Shown one piece after another: positions 7,825 to 8,850 of a DNA stretch of 8,850 nucleotides. The translations under genes and the position numbers were made by a program. Source of the DNA: Ignavibacteriaceae bacterium (GTDB taxonomy: Bacteria > Bacteroidota > Ignavibacteria > Ignavibacteriales > Ignavibacteriaceae); the NCBI GenBank assembly GCA_026193755.1, contig JAPHUI010000207.1, forward strand, positions 1 to 8,850, given 5' to 3'. Below the pieces are notes generated by a model. It saw only the letters and a list, made by a program, of their open reading frames with translations. It was not told the DNA's origin and did not search any database. Every line of letters begins with the position of its first letter. Within the stretch, counting starts at the first letter, position 1.

Positions 7825-8061
7825 TTAATCTTCGAGCCCAAGCATTTTCATAAGGCGATCGTGAGCTTCTTCGGGCATCTGAACGTTATACTTCCTATAA
7901 CATTCTATAGTAATTTCCACTGATTTAAAATATTCCCGGCAATTGGGACAAGAATCCAGGTGATTTCTAATTTCGACACATTTATCATCATTAAGGTTTT
8001 CACCTAAACTTTCACAAACATGTTTCATCACTTCTTTACAAGTAATTTTTTCTTTTTTCAT
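7825..8061 (-). CDS. Small soluble zinc-binding anti-sigma factor (ZAS, zf-HC2 type)
   Basis: A 78-residue protein without a membrane segment, expected to bind and hold inactive the ECF sigma factor encoded just upstream. It has the zinc anti-sigma motif H34-x3-C38-x2-C41 (HLDSCPNC) and an upstream candidate ligand C8, giving C-x25-H-x3-C-x2-C, the spacing of the redox-responsive anti-sigma factor RsrA. Further cysteines are at 16, 28 and 54. The remainder (about 44-78) is predicted helical and would wrap the sigma factor. The start is the ATG whose A is the last base of the sigma stop (TGATG), the usual layout for coupled sigma/anti-sigma translation; a TTG one codon earlier (8064) is possible but less likely. 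Redox sensing is an inference from the spacing, the cytoplasmic location and the neighbouring thiol proteins. Confidence 0.87.
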   Translation of the reverse strand: MKKEKITCKEVMKHVCESLGENLNDDKCVEIRNHLDSCPNCREYFKSVEITIECYRKYNVQMPEEAHDRLMKMLGLED

Positions 8062-8621
8062 CAAGTGAATGCCTGATTAATTTCTTTTCTAAGGAACGCT
8101 CTTGCACGGTGAAGCCTGGATTTTACTGCAGGTATAGAAAGCTCTGTAACCTGAGCTGTTTCTTCTGTGGAAAGTCCTTCTACATCGCGTAACAAGAAGA
8201 CCAATCTGTAATCCGGTGATAAATTTTGTATAGCGTTATCAAGAATATTTTTTAATTCCTCATTTTCAGCCACTTTGTATGGAATTGTATTCCAGTCGGC
8301 AGCATATTTTTCTTCGAAGAGGTTTTCTTCATCATCATCGAACGATACGAATGGTCGACTTCTTACTTTGCGAGCCATCATAAGACAATGATTAGCTACA
8401 ATCCGGTAAAGCCAGGTGGATAATTTTGAATTATAGTCGAACTGATGTAAAGATTTAACCATACTGTAAAATGTTTCCTGCATTATTTGTTCAGCATAAT
8501 TTTTATCCCTACATATTTTAAAAGCGAAATTGTAAATAGTCTGTTCGTAGTTCTTTACTAATTCAGCCAGCGCTTTTTTATCGCCGTTTTGAGCTTTCTC
8601 AATAAGTTGTTTTTCTTCCAT
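8061..8621 (-). CDS. ECF-type RNA polymerase sigma factor
   Basis: A 186-residue sigma70-family factor of the extracytoplasmic-function group. Sigma region 2 is at about 10-90, with YEQTIYNFAFKICRDKNYAEQIMQETF and, for -10 recognition, KLSTWLYRIVANHCLMMARK. A short acidic linker (FDDDEENLFEEK, about 94-105) follows. Sigma region 4 is at about 123-180, with LSPDYRLVFLLRDVEGLSTEETA and the -35-binding helix around IPAVKSRLHRARAFLRKE. The frame is open further upstream to a TTG at 8654, which would add 11 residues, but the ATG at 8621 gives the normal family N-terminus (MEEKQLIEKAQNGD); neither start has a strong ribosome-binding site. The acidic motif often seen as DAED is AEQ here, a mild departure. 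It heads the operon with its anti-sigma factor and, as is common in the family, may activate its own promoter; I cannot identify that promoter. Confidence 0.93.
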   Translation of the reverse strand: MEEKQLIEKAQNGDKKALAELVKNYEQTIYNFAFKICRDKNYAEQIMQETFYSMVKSLHQFDYNSKLSTWLYRIVANHCLMMARKVRSRPFVSFDDDEENLFEEKYAADWNTIPYKVAENEELKNILDNAIQNLSPDYRLVFLLRDVEGLSTEETAQVTELSIPAVKSRLHRARAFLRKEINQAFT

Positions 8622-8780
8622 CCGTATGATGATTTTGAGTAATTTTGGATTCAAATTTAGTGAAATTAGAACTCTATTACTTATGATCTAAACAATTAAA
8701 AAAGGCTTTATTTTTGCACTTTTACTAGCGGATAACTAATTTTATTATTGTGGAATAATTAGACATGAACCATTTAACAA
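8622..8780. promoter_or_regulatory. Divergent intergenic region upstream of the sigma-factor operon
   Basis: About 160 bp of AT-rich DNA between the sigma factor (leftward) and an open frame starting at 8781 (rightward). Promoters for both directions would be expected here. On the plus strand TATTTTTG (8709-8716) matches the Bacteroidota -7 pattern TAnnTTTG but lacks a TTTG at the right distance upstream. No convincing ECF-type -35 is visible on the minus strand. An imperfect inverted repeat lies at 8736-8762. The region's role follows from the gene layout, not from a recognised promoter. Confidence 0.4.
8736..8762. repeat. Imperfect inverted repeat in the divergent region
   Basis: CTAATTTTATT (8736-8746) and AATAATTAG (8754-8762) are inverted copies: nine pairs with a two-base bulge in the left arm and a seven-base centre (ATTGTGG). 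It lies 18 nt before the divergent start at 8781 and about 115 nt before the sigma-factor start. It could be a dimeric regulator's site acting on one or both genes, or a chance result of AT-rich composition. Confidence 0.35.
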
Positions 8781-8850
8781 ATGCCTGTATATAAATCAAC
8801 GCTGGATATAAAAAACAATAAACTGTTTTACGGTGTAAATGAATCAGCCC
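8781..8850 (+). CDS. Start of an unidentified protein-coding gene, cut by the window edge
   Basis: An ATG at 8781 opens a frame that stays open to the window end, 23 codons (MPVYKSTLDIKNNKLFYGVN...). An in-frame TAA two codons before it (8775-8777) means translation cannot begin earlier in this frame. The sequence has the mixed charge and codon use of a real N-terminus and lacks a signal peptide, so a cytoplasmic product is likely. No clear ribosome-binding site precedes it; the DNA before the ATG is AT-rich. I do not recognise the family from this fragment. Its divergent position, with a shared 160-bp upstream region, leaves open joint regulation with the sigma operon. Confidence 0.5.
   Translation, partial: MPVYKSTLDIKNNKLFYGVNESA

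Noticed and set aside
8622..8654. Upstream TTG start for the sigma factor adding 11 residues
   Set aside because: No ribosome-binding site for it, and the internal ATG gives the usual family length and N-terminal sequence.
8727..8742. AGCGGATAACTAATT resembles half of the lac operator
   Set aside because: The other half-site is missing and there is no related regulator or sugar gene; a chance match is more likely.

Overview
The window reads as chromosomal DNA from an AT-rich member of the Bacteroidota/Chlorobiota/Ignavibacteriota side of the FCB group. The evidence is a TonB-dependent receptor with an N-terminal carboxypeptidase-like regulatory domain, a very large secreted protein ending in a type IX secretion (T9SS)-like sorting domain, and the start of a PorV/PorQ-family outer-membrane protein. 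An Ignavibacteria-like genome is my best guess from the protein style; no rRNA or other marker settles it.

Two gene groups lie on the minus strand and are read from right to left. The first (8621 down to 7124) encodes an ECF sigma factor, a small soluble zinc anti-sigma factor overlapping it by one base, an FmdB-type zinc-ribbon protein with an extra cysteine-rich tail, and a membrane-anchored or exported single-domain rhodanese. Gaps are short (-1, 31 and 22 nt), so this looks like one operon. Its likely theme is a thiol- or sulfur-linked stress response, because the anti-sigma zinc ligands have the same spacing as those of the redox sensor RsrA and two downstream products also depend on cysteines.

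An apparently non-coding, AT-rich gap of 588 bp (6536-7123) follows. It probably holds the end of the first operon and the promoter of the second.

The second group (6535 to beyond the left edge) encodes the TonB-dependent receptor, the 1182-residue secreted multidomain protein and the PorV/PorQ-like protein. Gaps are 18 and 14 nt and ribosome-binding sites sit in or next to the preceding stop codons. This arrangement suggests a cell-envelope module: an outer-membrane transporter, a large surface-exposed partner exported by a T9SS-like route, and an outer-membrane protein of the family that handles T9SS cargo. The substrate cannot be read from the sequence.

At the right edge an open frame on the plus strand begins at 8781 and runs off the window. 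It is divergent from the sigma factor across about 160 bp that contain an imperfect inverted repeat. I see no mobile element, CRISPR array, tRNA or rRNA.
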